64,000 bases of DNA, taken from positions 496,001 to 560,000 of the forward strand of contig SIJG01000003.1 of assembly GCA_023374025.1 (NCBI GenBank), in the 5' to 3' direction. A program made the translations under genes and the position numbers. How positions within the stretch are numbered: the first letter of the stretch is position 1; every line of letters begins with the position of its first letter. This DNA comes from Heterodera schachtii (taxonomy: Eukaryota; Nematoda; Chromadorea; Rhabditida; Heteroderidae). The notes under the pieces are model-generated. The model had not been told where the DNA came from. It ran no database searches and saw nothing but the letters and a program-made list of their open reading frames with translations. Below are positions 1 to 12,900 of the stretch, piece by piece.

Positions 1-27
1 AATTGCTAATCCGGCAATACAAATCCA

Positions 28-1551
28 GGTAATACTTTAGATGGTACCCCCCCTTTTTTGGAAAAAAAATTTTGAAAATTTTTTTCCGGAATTGATTCCT
101 TTTTGGGGTTTTTCGGGTCGGAGAATCCGATTCCGACATCTATTTCAACCAATCTCGAACCCCGAACACGGATTCGAACAAAAAATCGAAAATTTTTTTT
201 CAACAAATTCACATTTACGCGACAAAATCAATTCTTATGCAGTAATTTTCCATTTAAATGATTATAGCATACTAATTATATTAACATGGCTGCGTTAGAA
301 GAGGTTCAAAATTTTAATTTGAAAAAACTGCATGAAAAATTGGCTTCGAATGATAATGAATTCGACGCATGGCTCGAAAATGTGGGACTTCTGCATTCAC
401 GTAGAACGTGTTTGCGTTGCGGTGGAGATACATCGATTAAGGCTGTCGTCGGTCGTCGTTATGGAACTTGGCGGTGCAAATCGAAAAATTGTCGTAAAGA
501 GATGGGATATTTTGTTGGGACGTTTTTTGAAGGTTTTCTTAGAGTTAGCAATCGACAGGCAGCAAATTTTAAGGCTCGAAAATGTCAACGAAACAAATTT
601 TTGAATTGGTATATTTGTGGTCACGCAAATATGGAACGATAGAAGACCTACAGCAGGAAACTGGCCACAGTTCTACAACGATTGTGGATTGGTTTAACTT
701 TTGTAGGGATATTTGCGCAGAATTTTTTGTCCGTCAACCCATTGCCATTGGAGGCCAAGGTCCCCAACATTTTCTTTGTAGTTTCTAACTTTTCTATAGG
801 TCGTTTCGTTGAAATAGACGAAACACTCGTTGTCAAAAGAAAATACGGAGTTGGTCGTGTGCTAGTGAAGCAAGAAATTTGGTTATTTGGCGGCGTGGAA
901 CGTGATTCGAACTGGGAACGCGTTTTTATGGTTCCAGTGGAATCGCGTGGAGCAAACCGTCTGATGCCACTCATCCAGCAGTACATCCTTCCTGGAACCA
1001 CCATCGTCTCAGACGAGTGGCGTCCGTACCGTGGCATCCCCAATTTGCCACAAAATTACACACATTTGACCGTTAACCATAGCCGTAATTTTGTCAATCC
1101 CGCCAACCCTCTCGCCCATACACAGAATGTTGAATCGTTGTGGAAGAAATTGAAGCGAAATTTCAAACAGCAATATGGAAATACTAGCGAAACTTTTAAT
1201 ACGTATTTCCCGGAATTTGTTTGGCGGCAGCGTTTTGGAGACCGCGCCCATGTTTTTTACAATTTCTGGTTGCATGTCTCCCAATTTTACCCGGTCGAAT
1301 AGTATCATTTGTTGTTTTTATTTATTTGCCAGTTCGTGCATTCGAATCGATTTTGTCGCGTAAATGTGAATTTGTTGAAAAAAAATTTTCGATTTTTTGT
1401 TCGAATCCGGGTTCGGGGTTCGAGATTGGTTGAAATAGATGTCGGAATCGGATTCTCCGACCCGAAAAACCCCAAAAAGGAATCAATTCCGGAAAAAAAT
1501 TTTCAAAAATTTTTTTTTCCAAAAAGGGGGGGTACCATCTAAAGTATTACC
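28..1551 (+). mobile_element. Merlin-type DNA transposon, apparently complete
   Basis: Long terminal inverted repeats: the left end starts GGTAATACTTTAGATGG and the right end is its reverse complement, followed by C-rich and A/T-rich subterminal stretches that also match over about 200 bp. The element is flanked by an exact 8-bp direct repeat CAAATCCA (20-27 and 1552-1559), the size expected for Merlin. It carries one spliced transposase gene of the IS1016/ISXO2 type with an intact DDE triad. It sits in the leader just upstream of the gypsy gag gene, so it is younger than that element. Matching terminal sequence recurs in shorter elements at 16.2-16.6 and 33.5-34.0 kb, which suggests it can mobilise local MITEs. 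Confidence 0.9.
286..1302 (+). CDS. Merlin transposase (ISXO2/IS1016-like DDE)
   Basis: Cut-and-paste transposase of the element at 28-1551. The best model is three exons, 286-532, 574-759 and 800-1302, with introns of 41 and 40 nt, both GT-AG. Splicing joins three reading frames into one 311-residue protein without a stop. The N-terminal zinc-ribbon-like part has CLRC and, further on, a second Cys pair (CKSKNC). The first exon junction produces the family-typical FFEGSK stretch. The catalytic triad reads D in FVEIDET, D in IVSDEWRPY and E in NVESLWK. Length is normal for the family and no lesion is seen, so the copy may be active. The introns are inferred from frame and family match. Start chosen as the first ATG of the open frame inside the left terminal repeat. 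Confidence 0.85.
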
Positions 1552-1558
1552 CAAATCC

Positions 1559-1676
1559 AAATCACCCAGGAGGTGTAAGGAACCACCAGGCGTGGTCAAT
1601 TTCAACGAATTTTGTCCAAATCACCCAGGAGGTGTGAGGAACCACCAGGAGTGGTCAATTCAAGGAATTTTGTGGA
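1559..1676 (+). repeat. 59-bp direct repeat, two copies, in the gypsy leader
   Basis: Two adjacent copies starting AAATCACCCAGGAGGTGT at 1559 and 1618, period 59, differing at a few positions. They lie between the Merlin insertion and the gag start codon, in the untranslated leader of the retrotransposon. The Merlin TSD abuts the first copy. Confidence 0.75.
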
Positions 1677-1700
1677 TTTTGAATTTTAAATAATTCAACA

Positions 1701-3497
1701 ATGCCGGCAAATCAACCAACAATGGAAGAGATTCTACAGCAAATCGTCCAATTATTGGCAAATCAGACAAATGCTGCTGCTGCACCACAGGCTGTTCAAA
1801 ACACAGTGCCATCGCTGCCTGATGTGTCCATTTTTGAGCCGAGTGACGACAAAGGTCGCATCAATGAATGGCTTAGCCGTTTCAAATTCGCGCTGGATTG
1901 CGCCGCGCCAAATGCTCAGGACTACATCAAGGTTAAGTGTTTGATGAACAAGCTGAGTGAGTCAGCATTCAGTGAGTACAATCGATCGGTACTCCCTGCG
2001 GCAGTTACTGACTTCAACTTCGCCTCAACGCTTTCAAAGCTGGAAAAGCTCTTTTCAAAGCCGCAGTCTGTCTTCATTGACAGATATGAATGCTTAAAAG
2101 CGGCGAGAGCGGAGGGAGAAGAATTTCGCCCATTTATAAATCGACACAAAAGACTTCTCGCGGACTTCAGATTTGATGAATTGAAGAAGGAACAATTCAA
2201 TTGCCTAATGTTATTGACGGCATTGAAGGCGCACAATGATGCGACACTTCGTCAAAGAATTTTGGCAAGATTGGCCACGGATGGCGACAATCTGTCCTAT
2301 GACGCAGTGGTTGAGGACCTGATCAATTTTCAGTCTACCATTGCCGAAGCACGGGCAATTGAAGTCCCTACCTCATCAAAATATCTGAATGTCGTCCGCC
2401 AAAAAGGGAAGCCGACCAATTATGTGGACAGACGAAATCAGGCAAAACCAAAAGCGAAAATGCCGAACAATACAAAGTGCTGGAGATGTGGAGGAGAACA
2501 GCATCGGCCTGACGAATGCTGGCACAAAACGGCTAAATTCCCAAAGTGCAAATTTGATGGTCACATTGAAAAACAATGTGCCGCATTTCATGAATGGCGG
2601 AAGCAAAACGCTAAGAAATGGAACAACAAACGTGTTGGACATTTGAAAATTGGGATGGTAGCAAAAACCACCAATCCATTGCCGCTGCTGAAAACCGAAA
2701 TTCGGTTCAACAAAAAGCCCGTTCACTTCAATCTCGACACCGGTTCTGACATTATTGTCATCGATGAAGTCACACACGCCAATGTGGGTCGACCACCGAT
2801 CAACAAAACCGAAGAAATCGGGAAGACATTTGATGGCACCAAAATCCATTTCATTGGAAAGGGAATCGGAACTTTCGAGTTCAATGGTGTGACTTTCGAA
2901 GATGAATTTTATGTGGCCAAACGTGGCGCATTGAACCTGCTGAGTCGAGATGCGATGGACAAATTCGGACTTTTGGACGAATTGAAGCAGAAAATTGGGA
3001 TTTCAGCAGTTAATTTATGCAAATCCGGAAGTGCCGAAGAGAAGAAAATAATTCCAATCGGCACAAGACAAGTCACCGGAACGGAGGCCAAAATTCAGGC
3101 CCTGAAAAATGCCTTCCCCGAAGTGATCAAAGACGGGATAGGCCATTGCACAAAAGAAAAAGCGCATCTGTCACTGAACAATGACGCACAGCCAATTTAT
3201 CGAAAAGCGAGGCCCGTACCATACAATTCGATGGACGTGGTCGAACGCGAATTGGCCCGTTTGGAAAATTTGGGTGTCATTAGCAAAGTCGACCATTTAG
3301 ACTGGGCTGCGCCAATTTTAATTGTCAAGAAGGCGGATGGCTCAGCGAGACTATGCATTGATTATTCGACAGGACTAAACGAAGCGCTCAAAGACTGTCA
3401 ACACCTATTGCCAATTCCGGAGGACATCTTCGCAACACTGAATGGCGGAAAAATGTTCTCCCAAATTGATTTGAGGGATTGCATATCTCCAAATTGA
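1701..3497 (+). pseudogene. gypsy gag - protease - N-terminal reverse transcriptase
   Basis: 598-codon open frame from an ATG after the leader repeats. Gag-like N-terminal half, then a CCHC zinc knuckle (Cys260, Cys263, His268, Cys273) and a second Cys/His cluster (residues about 283-293). Aspartic protease motif DTGSD at 346-350. The first part of the reverse transcriptase follows (KARPVPYN, WAAPILIVKK, FSQIDLRD). The frame is lost at base 3480, where one extra T follows the GAT codon, and runs into a stop at about 3497. The RT sequence resumes in another frame at 3481. The extra base lies in a strongly conserved RT block, so it is read as a mutation and not as a programmed shift. Confidence 0.85.
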
Positions 3498-4659
3498 GTT
3501 GGACGAAGACTCCAAACAATTTTGCGGTTTGGCAACACACAAAGGAAATTTTCGGATGGAACGACTACCCTTTGGTGTGAAATCAGCACCGGGCATTTTC
3601 CAATCGATAATGGATAAAATGCTTGCCGGGTTAAGCTATGCCACCGCCTATTTGGATGACATTATTGTGGTCAGCAAAAACGCAGAAGAACATTCACAAC
3701 ACTTGAAGGAAGTGTTTGACCGAATCCAAACTTATGGATTTCGAGTGAAAATTGAAAAATGTTCATTTTTCCGAGAGCAAATAAAATATCTTGGTCAAAT
3801 TGTGGACAAAAATGGCCGCCGTCCTGATCCATGTAAAATACATGCGATCATTGAGATGCCACCGCCCAAAGACATTTCATCGCTCCGTTCGTTCCTTGGC
3901 ATGATAAACCACTACCAACAGTACGTCAAAAATATGCGTTTCTTGAGAACGCCACTGGACGACATGCTCAAAAAGGAGAAGGAGTGGGACTGGAATGAAA
4001 AATGCCAAAGGGCATTCACAAAATTGAAAGAAACTTTGTCATCGGATTTGCTGCTGACCCATTACGACCCAAAATTGGAGATCGTTGTCGCAGCAGATGC
4101 CTCAGAATATGGCATCGGTGCGGTAATTTCGCACAAATTTTCGGACGGATCAGTGAAGGCCATCGCCCATGCTTCAAAATCACTTTCACCAGCGGAGAAA
4201 AATTACTCCCAGATTGAAAAGGAAGCATTGGCACTGATTTTTGCAGTCAAAAAGTTTCATAAAATGATCTATGGAAGACATTTTACGTTACAAACTGACC
4301 ACAAACCCTTGCTAAGTATTTTTGGCAGTAAAAAAGGAGTCAAACAATGCAGCGCAAATCGGCTGCTCAGATGGTCATTAATTTTATTGGCCTATGATTT
4401 TTCAATCGAATACGTCAGAACCAATGATTTTGGCAATGCGGACGCACTTTCACGACTCATCGCAAAAGGAATGGAATGCGAAGAGGAAAAAGTGATCGCC
4501 GCTTTGGACGTTGAAAATGATCTGACATCCATTTTCAATTTGAATTTGGAGAAGTTGCCTATCAAATTTGCCGATTTGGCAACAGCATCGAAAAATGACG
4601 GATCAATTCAAAAGGCAATCCAATTCGTCAGATCAAATTGGCCGAACAATGATTGCTGA
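3481..4659 (+). pseudogene. gypsy reverse transcriptase / RNase H
   Basis: Continuation of the polyprotein in a second frame. The RT active-site block is AYLDDIIVVS, followed by the usual thumb and connection regions. RNase H motifs are AADASEYGIG and DHKPL. The frame stops at 4659; integrase sequence continues in a third frame from about 4653, so a second indel of one or two bases lies near 4650. Apart from these two sites the frame is long and clean, which suggests the element died fairly recently. Confidence 0.85.
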
Positions 4660-5864
4660 AGCAGGAAACGGAGATTGTCCAACTGCTCAGCCGAAGGAAA
4701 GACGATTTGTCTATTCTTAAAGGATGCCTAATGTATGGCGACAGAATTGTCATACCAAAAGTCTGCCAAAAGAAAATTATGGAGCAGCTGCACAAAGGCC
4801 ATCCAGGGATCAAGCGGATGAAGCAGTTGGCCCGACAATATGTCTATTGGCCGATGTTGGACTATCAAATTGAAGAATTTGTCCAAAGCTGCCAACCGTG
4901 CCAAGCTGCTGCCAAGGCACCTGTTAAGAATGACTTGCACTCGTGGCCAAAGGCAGAACGTCCATGGCAACGAATCCATGTAGACTATGCTGGCCCTTTT
5001 TACGGCAAAGAATTTTTAATTGTTGTCGATGCATTTTCAAAGTACCCGGAGGTCTTTGAAATGCCAACAAAGTCAACTGCCGCCACCGTCGATAAATTGC
5101 GTTATCTTTTTACTCGACATGGAATTCCTGAATTTTTGGTGTCAGATAATGGCACGCAGTTTGCCAGCAACGACTTTGCTAAATTTACATCGGCAAACGG
5201 AATTTCACATTTGTTTTCAGCACCATATAATCCAATGTCGAATGGACAAGTGGAGCGTTTTGTGGACACCTTCAAGAGGGCTTTTCGCAAATTAAAAGGG
5301 GAGGGAGTCCCAGGAAAGGACGTCATTGAAACATTTTTGGTCACTTATCGGACCACACCAAATGATTCGCTCCCGAACATCAAATCCCCGGCGGAAATGC
5401 TCCTTGGTCGCAAACCGCGCACCACTCTGGATTTGCTGAAGCCGCCGCTTTCGCAACCCTCGGAAAGAGACGCGGAAATGGAACGGCACTTCAATCGACG
5501 ATTTGGCACAAAACAACGAATTTTCCAACTGAAAGACACGGTTTACGCGCGCCACCGCCTCTCCCAGAATTGGAGGGCGGGTATAATTTGCGACTGCAAA
5601 GGCGTAATTTATACTGTCAAATTCCCGGACGGATCAATCAATCGCTATCATGCGAACCAACTCCGAGAACGCCGAAATGTGGAAAATTTAGAAGAGTCTC
5701 TAAACATTTTGAACGAGACTTTCAATCTGCCATTGCCACCGGCAAATTTTGAAATTGTCGATCAGGATCTAAGGAATAGGCCTGAATCGGACACAGAACA
5801 TGAGGACGAGGAACAGCCACCAGCAAATGGAGATGATGGCAATCGACGTGATTTCGGGTACTGA
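4653..5864 (+). pseudogene. gypsy integrase
   Basis: 403 open codons after the second frameshift, with no ATG at the head. Zinc-binding HHCC domain (HKGHPG ... CQPCQ), then the DDE core: D in IHVDYAGPF, D in VSDNGTQF, E in NGQVERF. The C-terminal part is basic and then acidic (EHEDEEQPP). No envelope-like frame follows. It ends at 5864, before the A/T-rich 3' region. Confidence 0.85.
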
Positions 5865-6420
5865 CCCGACCGAGACATTATTTATTTAAATTTATTTATT
5901 TTGTCTTTTTCTCTCCCTTTTATATTTCCTCTATTTTATTGTGTCTGTTTACCATTGTCGTGTCAGACACTTCATTCCCCAGCCATTTGTTTTCCCCCCG
6001 TCCCTTTTGCAGGTTCATTATTGTTTTGCCCTCCGACCTTTCCCATCTCCGATCAATATTATTTATTTGTGTTATCCAATAAATATTTGTTTTATTATTG
6101 GACTTCATTTTGTGCTTCGGTTATTGAAGGACCGAACAGTTTTTCATTTTCACAATTTATTATCATACACAGTAGACGATAGATAATGCAGTCATTATGC
6201 ATAAATTAATTCAAAATGTCCGCAGAGAAATCAATAATATTAAATAATATTTTCATATTTTATATTTTTTTATGTTTTTCGATTAATAATAAATTTAAAA
6301 ATATAATCAAATTAAATTTTTCTCTTTAAATTTCACTAATATATTTTTTTAATTAATTTATTATTTTTTATATTCATTTATTATTTTTAATTTGTTATTT
6401 TTAATTTTGGTGATATGATA
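5865..6420. other. A/T-rich region, probable gypsy 3' LTR plus spacer
   Basis: No gene seen. About 5880-6180 probably holds the 3' LTR, with a pyrimidine-rich stretch and AATAAA at about 6079. From 6190 to 6420 the sequence is almost pure A/T without a recognisable element. Confidence 0.5.
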
Positions 6421-6515
6421 TCGTCGTAAATGGTCATTGTCGAAACGGCATTGTCGAAAAGGTATTGTCGAAACGGTCATTGGCGAAACGGTCATTGTCG
6501 AAATGTCCAGCCACC
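6421..6515. repeat. Short tandem repeat, unit about 15-16 bp
   Basis: Five to six degenerate copies of a unit like ATTGTCGAAACGGTC directly abutting the broken 3' end of LINE sequence. Similar GA-TTTCGAC words occur at 23.86-23.97 kb. It may be the subterminal end of another foldback element that cut the LINE; not proven. Confidence 0.6.
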
Positions 6516-6519
6516 TTGT

Positions 6520-6846
6520 AAGAATATCAAAAAAATTTTCTTCGTTTTTCAAGAGTTGGTAATTTAAAAAGTGCAAGCCTTTGTCCATATGGAATATATG
6601 GCAAATTACATTTTCTTAAAGCTATACGAGTAAAGTACTTTTGGCATTTTTCAATTTTATTAATGTGAATTTTTAACTGAGGGTTCCATGCCTCAGGGGC
6701 ATATTCAAGAAGAGGACGGATATACGAGATAAAAATGTTTTTCCATATTGAAATTCTTTTTGAATTAATAATCCGAAATAAAAATCGCATTCTACCGTAA
6801 GCATTTCTAGTTACGGTATTTATATGTTCAGTAAATTTAAAGTTTA
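6520..6846 (-). pseudogene. LINE fragment E (C-terminal end of ORF2)
   Basis: Minus-strand translation matches the region after the RT core in CR1/Jockey-type LINEs, with KFTEHINTVTRNAYGRM, ISYIRPLLEYAPEAWNP and INKIEKCQKYFTRIAL. At its upstream edge (6846) it is cut exactly where the Helitron-like element starts. Joining 6846 to 15992 restores the expected DNKLKF context apart from one extra T. The fragment ends at about 6520 in the short tandem repeat. Confidence 0.8.
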
Positions 6847-6883
6847 CTAGCGGGGTCAGCGCCTTCGGCGCATCCCCCGCTAG
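6847..6883 (-). other. Terminal hairpin/cruciform of the Helitron-like element
   Basis: Inner stem GCGCC (6859-6863), loop TTC, GGCGC (6867-6871). An outer stem pairs CTAGCGGGG (6847-6855) with CCCCGCTAG (6875-6883). A second hairpin, stem GGCCGC with loop TTC, lies at 6937-6951. The first hairpin fits the Helitron 3' termination signal. Confidence 0.75.
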
Positions 6884-6970
6884 GCAGTACGATTGTGTTG
6901 TATAAATATGAAAGATAAAACAGACTATAATGGCTCGGCCGCTTCGCGGCCTCGCACACTTCCTTATCTT

Positions 6971-9900
6971 GGCATTTATGGCACAACTGGGACTCAATTC
7001 TACGACATTCCAATCATTGGGACTCAAATCTAGCATTTAAATCATTGGACTCAAATCTCCGGCAATTCAATCACCGAGACTCAAATCTCCGGCATTTCAA
7101 TCACCGGGACTCAAATCTCCGGCATTTCAATCACCGGGCTCAATTCTACGGAATTGCAATCACTGGGACTCAAATCTCCGGCATTTCAATCATTGGGACT
7201 CAACCCACCAGCATTATAATCACTTGTACTCAAACTCAGCAATCCACCGGCTTCTACCGCATTCCATCACTGGGACTCAATTCTATTGAATTCCAATCAC
7301 TGGGACTCAATTCTATGGCATTCCAATGTCTGGTACTCAACCCACCAGCATTCCAATCACGGGACTCAAACTCAGCAATCCATCGGCTTCTACGGCATTC
7401 TAATCACTGGGACTCAATTCTATTGAATTCCAATCACTGGGACTCAATTCTATGGCATTCCAATGTCTGGTACTCAACCCACCAGCATTCCAATCACGGG
7501 ACTCAAACTCAGCAATCCATCGGCTTTTGCGGCATTCTAATCACTGGGACTCAATTCTACGGCATTCCAATCACTGGTACTCAATTCTCCGGCATTCCAA
7601 TCACTGGGACTCAATTCTATTGAAATCCAATCACTGGGACTCAATTCTATGGCATTCCAATGTCTGGTACTCAACCCACCAGCATTCCAATCACGGGACT
7701 CAAACTCAGCAATCCATCGGCTTCTACGGCATTCTAATCACTGGGACTCAATTCTATTGAATTCCAATCACTGGGACTCAATTCTATGGCATTCCAATGT
7801 CTGATACTCAACCAACCAGCATTCCAATCACGGGACTCAAACTCAGCAATCCATCGGCTTCTACGGCATTCTAATCACTGGGACTCAATTCTACGGCATT
7901 CCAATCACTGGTACTCAATTCTCCGGCATTCCAATCACTGGGACTCAATTCTATTGAAATCCAATCATTGGGACTCAATTCTATGGCATTCCAATCACTG
8001 GTGCTCAACCCACCAGCATTCCATCACTGGGACTCAACCCACCAGCTTCAAATCACTGGGACTCAATTCTAAGACATTCCAGTCACTTGGACTCAGTTCT
8101 AAGACATTCCAGTCGCTGGGACTCAACCCACTACCATTCCAATGACTGGGACTCAAACCTTCAGCATTCCAGTCACTGGGACTCATTCTCCTGCAGTTCA
8201 ATTACTGGGACTCAACCCACCAGCATTTCAATCACTGGACTCAACTCTCCAGCATTTCATCTCCGGGGCTCAACCCACCAGCATTTCAATCACTGGGACT
8301 CAATTCTAAGACATTCCAGTCACTTGGACTCAGTTCTAAGACATTCCAGTCGCTGGGACTCAACCCACCACCAATCCAATGACTGGAGTCAATTCTCCGG
8401 CATTCCAATCACAGCGACTCAATCCACCGGCATTCCAATCACTGGGACCCAACCAACCACCATTCCAATCACTGGGACACACAACCCACCACCATTCAAA
8501 TCACTGGGACTCAATTCTCCGGCATTTCAATCACTGGGATTCAACCCTTCAGCATTTCAATCACCGGGAGCAATCACAGCGACTCAATCCACCGGCATTC
8601 CAATCACTGGGACCCAACCAACCACCATTCCAATCACTGGGACACACAACCCACCACCATTCAAATCACTGGGACTCAATTCTCCGGCATTTCAATCACT
8701 GGGATTCAACCCTTCAGCATTTCAATCACCGGGAGCAATCACAGCGACTCAATCCACCGGCATTCCAATCACTGGGACCCAACCAACCACCATTCCAATC
8801 ACTGGGACACACAACCCACCACCATTCAAATCACTGGGACTCAATTCTCCGGCATTTCAATCACTGGGATTCAACCCTTCAGCATTTCAATCACCGGGAG
8901 ATTTCAATCACTGGGATTCAAATCTCCGGCAATTCAATCACCGGGCTCAATTCTCCGGAATTCCAATCACTGGGACTCAACCCACCAGCATTTCAATCAC
9001 TGGACTCAACTCTCCAGCATTTCATCTCCGGGACTCAACCCACCAGCATTTCAATCACTGGGACTCAATCCACCAGCATTTCAATCACTGGACTCAACTC
9101 TCCAGCATTTCATCTCCGGGACTCAACCCACCAGCATTTCAATCACTGGGACTCAATCCACCAGCATTCCAATCACTGGGACTCAACTCACCAGCCTTCC
9201 AATCACTGGACGATTCAACCCACCAGCATTTCAATCACTGGGACTCAATCCACCAGCATTTCATCTCCGGGACTCAACCCACCAGCATTTCAATCACTGG
9301 GACTCAACTCACCAGCCTTCCAATCACTGGACGATTCAACCCACCAGCATTTCAATCACTGGGACTCAACCCACCAGCATTTCAATCACTGGGACTCAAC
9401 CCACCAGCATTTCAATCACTGGACGACTCAACCCACCAGCATTTCAATCACTGGGACTCAACCCACCAGCATTTCAATCACTGGGACTCAAAACTCCGGC
9501 ATTTCAATCACCGGGCTCAATTCTCCGGAATTCCAATCACTGGGACTCAACCCACCAGCATTCCAATCACTGGGACTCAATTCTATGGCATTCCAATGTC
9601 TGGTACTCAACCCACCAGCATTCCAATCACGGGACTCAAACTCAGCAATCCATCGGCTTCTACGGCATTCTAATCACTGGGACTCAATTCTATTGAATTC
9701 CAATCACTGGGACTCAATTCTATGGCATTCCAATGTCTGGTACTCAACCCACCAGCATTTCAATCACTGGGACTCAAAACTCCGGCATTTCAATCACCGG
9801 GCTCAATTCTCCGGAATTCCAATCACTGGGACTCAACCCACCAGCATTCCAATCACTGGGACTCAATTCTATGGCATTCCAATGTCTGGTACTCAACCCA

Positions 9901-12900
9901 CCAGCATTCCAATCACGGGACTCAAACTCAGCAATCCATCGGCTTCTGCGGCATTCTAATCACTGGGACTCAATTCTACGGCATTCCAATCACTGGTACT
10001 CAATTCTCCGGCATTCCAATCACTGGGACTCAATTCTATTGAAATCCAATCACTGGGACTCAATTCTATGGCATTCCAATGTCTGGTACTCAACCCACCA
10101 GCATTCCAATCACGGGACTCAAACTCAGCAATCCATCGGCTTCTACGGCATTCTAATCACTGGGACTCAATTCTATTGAATTCCAATCACTGGGACTCAA
10201 TTCTATGGCATTCCAATGTCTGGTACTCAACCCACCAGCATTCCAATCACGGGACTCAAACTCAGCAATCCATCGGCTTCTACGGCATTCTAATCACTGG
10301 GACTCAATTCTACGGCATTCCAATCACTGGTACTCAATTCTCCGGCATTCCAATCACTGGGACTCAATTCTATTGAAATCCAATCACTGGGACTCAATTC
10401 TATGGCATTCCAATCACTGGTGCTCAACCCACCAGCATTCCATCACTGGGACTCAACCCACCAGCTTCAAATCACTGGGACTCAATTCTAAGACATTCCA
10501 GTCACTTGGACTCAGTTCTAAGACATTCCAATCGCTGGGACTCAACCCACTACCATTCCAATGACTGGGACTCAAACCTTCAGCATTCCAGTCACTGGGA
10601 CTCATTCTCCTGCAGTTCAATTACTGGGACTCAACCCACCAGCATTTCAATCACTGGACTCAACTCTCCAGCATTTCATCTCCGGGACTCAACCCACCAG
10701 CATTTCAATCACTGGGACTCAATTCTAAGACATTCCAGTCACTTGGACTCAGTTCTAAGACATTCCAGTCGCTGGGACTCAACCCACCAGCATTCCAATC
10801 ACGGGACTCAAACTCAGCAATCCATCGGCTTCTACGGCATTCTAATCACTGGGACTCAATTCTATTGAATTCCAATCACTGGGACTCAATTCTATGGCAT
10901 TCCAATGTCTGGTACTCAACCCACCAGCATTCCAATCACGGGACTCAAACTCAGCAATCCATCGGCTTCTGCGGCATTCTAATCACTGGGACTCAATTCT
11001 ACGGCATTCCAATCACTGGTACTCAATTCTCCGGCATTCCAATCACTGGGACTCAATTCTATTGAAATCCAATCACTGGGACTCAATTCTATGGCATTCC
11101 AATGTCTGGTACTCAACCCACCAGCATTCCAATCACGGGACTCAAACTCAGCAATCCATCGGCTTCTACGGCATTCTAATCACTGGGACTCAATTCTATT
11201 GAATTCCAATCACTGGGACTCAATTCTATGGCATTCCAATGTCTGATACTCAACCCACCAGCATTCCAATCACGGGACTCAAACTCAGCAATCCATCGGC
11301 TTCTACGGCATTCTAATCACTGGGACTCAATTCTACGGCATTCCAATCACTGGTACTCAATTCTCCGGCATTCCAATCACTGGGACTCAATTCTATTGAA
11401 ATCCAATCATTGGGACTCAATTCTATGGCATTCCAATCACTGGTGCTCAACCCACCAGCATTCCATCACTGGGACTCAACCCACCAGCTTCAAATCACTG
11501 GGACTCAATTCTAAGACATTCCAGTCACTTGGACTCAGTTCTAAGACATTCCAGTCGCTGGGACTCAACCCACTACCATTCCAATGACTGGGACTCAAAC
11601 CTTCAGCATTCCAGTCACTGGGACTCATTCTCCTGCAGTTCAATTACTGGGACTCAACCCACCAGCATTTCAATCACTGGACTCAACTCTCCAGCATTTC
11701 ATCTCCGGGACTCAACCCACCAGCATTTCAATCACTGGGACTCAATTCTAAGACATTCCAGTCACTTGGACTCAGTTCTAAGACATTCCAGTCGCTGGGA
11801 CTCAACCCACCACCAATCCAATGACTGGAGTCAATTCTCCGGCATTCCAATCACAGCGACCAATCCACCGGCATTCCAATCACTGGGACCCAACCAACCA
11901 CCAATCCAATGACTGGAGTCAATCCACCGGCATTCCAATCACTGGGACACACAACCCACCACCATTCAAATCAATGGGACTCAATTCTCCGGCATTTCAA
12001 TCACTGGGATTCAACCCTTCAGCATTTCAATCACCGGGAGCAATCACAGCGACTCAATCCACCGGCATTCCAATCACTGGGACCCAACCAACCACCATTC
12101 CAATCACTTGGACACACAACCCACCACCATTCAAATCACTGGGACTCAATTCTCCGGCATTTCAATCACTGGGATTCAACCCTTCAGCATTTCAATCACC
12201 GGGAGCAATCACAGCGACTCAATCCACCGGCATTCCAATCACTGGGACCCAACCAACCACCATTCCAATCACTGGGACACACAACCCACCACCATTCAAA
12301 TCACTGGGACTCAATTCTCCGGCATTTCAATCACTGGGATTCAACCCTTCAGCATTTCAATCACCGGGAGCAATCACAGCGACTCAATCCACCGGCATTC
12401 CAATCACTGGGACCCAACCAACCACCATTCCAATCACTGGGACACACAACCCACCACCATTCAAATCACTGGGACTCAATTCTCCGGCATTTCAATCACT
12501 GGGATTCAACCCTTCAGCATTTCAATCACCGGGAGATTTCAATCACTGGGATTCAAATCTCCGGCAATTCAATCACCGGGCTCAATTCTCCGGAATTCCA
12601 ATCACTGGGACTCAACCCACCAGCATTTCAATCACTGGACTCAACTCTCCAGCATTTCATCTCCGGGACTCAACCCACCAGCATTTCAATCACTGGGACT
12701 CAATCCACCAGCATTTCAATCACTGGACTCAACTCTCCAGCATTTCATCTCCGGGACTCAACCCACCAGCATTCCAATCACCATTCCAATGTCTGGTACT
12801 CAACCCACCAGCATTCCAATCACGGGACTCAAACTCAGCAATCCATTGGCTTCTACGGCATTCTAATCACTGGGACTCAATCCACCAGCATTTCATCTCC

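Larger units (their letters stand above)
1552..6180 (+). mobile_element. Ty3/gypsy LTR retrotransposon, 5' incomplete and degraded
   Basis: Domain order gag, zinc knuckle, protease, reverse transcriptase, RNase H, integrase identifies Ty3/gypsy. Coding runs 1701-5864 but changes frame twice, so the copy is inactive. Sequence after the integrase (about 5880-6180) is A/T-rich, has an AATAAA at about 6079 and probably contains the 3' LTR. No matching 5' LTR is visible: the left side is cut by the Merlin insertion and the window edge at base 1. LTR limits are therefore uncertain. Confidence 0.85.

Noticed and set aside
6..212. Small proteins in the Merlin terminal repeats
   Set aside because: Both inverted repeats give mirror-image frames; non-coding TIR sequence.
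3477..3500. Programmed frameshift in the gypsy polyprotein
   Set aside because: It lies in the middle of a conserved reverse transcriptase block, where family members have no shift.
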